Assembly: GCA_934446465.1 (NCBI GenBank)
Contig: CAKSEF010000006.1
Span: forward strand, 1-51,397
DNA: 51,397 bases
Origin: an uncultured Oscillospiraceae bacterium
GTDB taxonomy: Bacteria > Bacillota > Clostridia > Oscillospirales > JAAYXM01
Reading direction: 5' to 3'
Of this stretch, positions 50,851 through 51,397 are shown piece by piece. The notes under the pieces were generated by a model. That model searched no databases, was not told the origin of the DNA, and saw only the letters and a list, made by a program, of their open reading frames with translations. The stretch's first letter is position 1. The number at the start of each line of letters is the position of its first letter. Position numbers and translations under genes: made by a program.

Positions 50851-51243
50851 TCAGAATTTAACAACCTCTTCAGGCTTTGTAAAGGATGAAAACACCGCGG
50901 TGGCATTCTTAAAATAAAACACCTGTGTATTTCCGTCGTCGGAAGCATACATAGCCTTCAATTCGGGATAGTCTTCAAGCATTGACGCCCTCGCTTCACG
51001 GCTGTCATCTTCAACCAACTCTCCCGTAAGTCTAAGCCAATCCCCGCCGAGCATTGCACAAATTTCAACGTTCGGGTTATTCATTATTTGCTTTGAAACT
51101 GCCTTTGACTTACCAGTTTGTATATACAACTTCCCGTTAAAAATGTGTGCTGTTCCAAACGGCCTTACACGTGGCTTATCCCCGTCTGCCGTTGCCAAAT
51201 AATATGTTCCTGCATCCTTTAAAAATTTGCATACGCGTTCCAT
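50851..51243 (-). CDS. Pyridoxamine 5'-phosphate oxidase family protein
   Basis: A 130-residue split-barrel flavoprotein of the PNPOx-like family. Typical are ATADGDKPRVRPFG near residue 20, TGKSKAVSKQIMNNPNVEIC near 50 and DWLRLTGELVEDD near 75. These proteins bind FMN or F420 and often act as nitroreductase-like or haem-handling enzymes; the substrate is unknown. The start ATG 51243 has TATGGAGG upstream; the ATG at 51258 lies 5' of that site. A hairpin with a GAAA loop (51280-51297) lies in its leader. Confidence 0.88.
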   Translation of the reverse strand: MERVCKFLKDAGTYYLATADGDKPRVRPFGTAHIFNGKLYIQTGKSKAVSKQIMNNPNVEICAMLGGDWLRLTGELVEDDSREARASMLEDYPELKAMYASDDGNTQVFYFKNATAVFSSFTKPEEVVKF

Positions 51244-51308
51244 GTTTTTTACCTCCATAATATTTAATTTATTTAGTTCCTTTCTGTTTCCAGAAAGTCA
51301 ATCGCATT

Positions 51309-51397
51309 TTATTCGTTGCCTGATATTAGTAAGTCTATTGTCGTAAGTGCTGTACTGCGAATTGTACCGTATATTTGCCTGAGCCCTTCTAAATTTG
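51309..51397 (-). CDS. Possible C-terminal end of a protein cut by the window edge
   Basis: One minus-strand frame is open from the window edge to a TAA at 51309-51311 and encodes 28 residues ending LTTIDLLISGNE, with a plausible amphipathic helix. It is too short to identify. A second frame is also open (ending in TGA nearer the flavoprotein gene), so this is only the better-looking of two choices. Confidence 0.35.
   Translation of the reverse strand, partial: NLEGLRQIYGTIRSTALTTIDLLISGNE

Noticed and set aside
1..51397. tRNA or rRNA genes, CRISPR arrays, insertion sequences, integrase or toxin-antitoxin loci
   Set aside because: I looked for cloverleaf-like stretches, regular repeats, transposase and integrase motifs and found none I could support. 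The XRE gene with the DUF6514 gene was considered as a toxin-antitoxin pair, but neither partner has toxin features.

Overview
The window reads as chromosomal DNA of a Bacillota bacterium, most likely an anaerobic gut-type member of class Clostridia. Marker features are the rapZ-yvcK-whiA-dnaE run, a long-form hibernation factor, DUF6514 and DUF378 proteins, NrdR, acetate kinase, strong AGGAGG ribosome binding sites, TTG and GTG starts, and many intrinsic terminators. I see no rRNA, tRNA, CRISPR array, insertion sequence or prophage. The genus cannot be fixed from sequence reading alone.

Layout. (1) 1-4369, minus strand: an L-rhamnose catabolic cluster (rhaB-rhaA-rhaD) followed by a 2-hydroxyacid dehydrogenase cut by the window edge. 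(2) 4381-15049, minus strand: one nine-gene surface-polysaccharide operon with a near-consensus promoter at 15021-15049 and an intrinsic terminator at 4381-4408. In transcription order it has two glycosyltransferases, a Wzy-type polymerase, a pyruvyl transferase-like protein, a Wzx-type flippase, then CapE, an embedded nucleotidyltransferase-like protein, CapF and CapG. CapE, CapF and CapG together make UDP-N-acetyl-L-fucosamine. (3) 15152-25248, plus strand: an amidase without a signal peptide, then a housekeeping operon (unknown protein, ABC-F ATPase, prfA, Sua5/TsaC, coaE, M18 aminopeptidase, thioredoxin reductase), then hpf, then an XRE regulator with a DUF6514 protein. (4) 25268-36834, minus strand: MATE exporter, a small helical protein, a secreted chagasin-domain fusion, nrdR, a TIM-barrel sugar isomerase-like protein, secDF, and asnS-aspartate aminotransferase-purB. 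(5) 37028-42097, mixed strands: DUF378 protein, GNAT acetyltransferase, ackA, tmcAL, murD and an HPr-like protein lacking the phosphorylatable histidine. (6) 42205-50742, plus strand: mtaB, murB, rapZ, yvcK, whiA, dnaE. (7) The right edge holds a PNPOx-like flavoprotein and a probable partial gene.

Several genes bear on translation and tRNA modification (prfA, ABC-F, Sua5/TsaC, MtaB, TmcAL, HPF, AsnS). Others serve cell-wall and envelope synthesis (murB, murD, amidase, polysaccharide operon, YvcK/RapZ).

The least explained signals are: a 13-bp hairpin that buries the ribosome binding site of the unknown 261-residue protein at 15810; twin perfect palindromes at the promoter of the XRE/DUF6514 pair; the nucleotidyltransferase-like gene wedged between capE and capF; and the His-less HPr protein, whose promoter overlaps that of mtaB and which is separated from murD only by a terminator-like hairpin. 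No stretch longer than 300 bases lacks a gene; the longest gap (27212-27481) holds a terminator and short inverted repeats.
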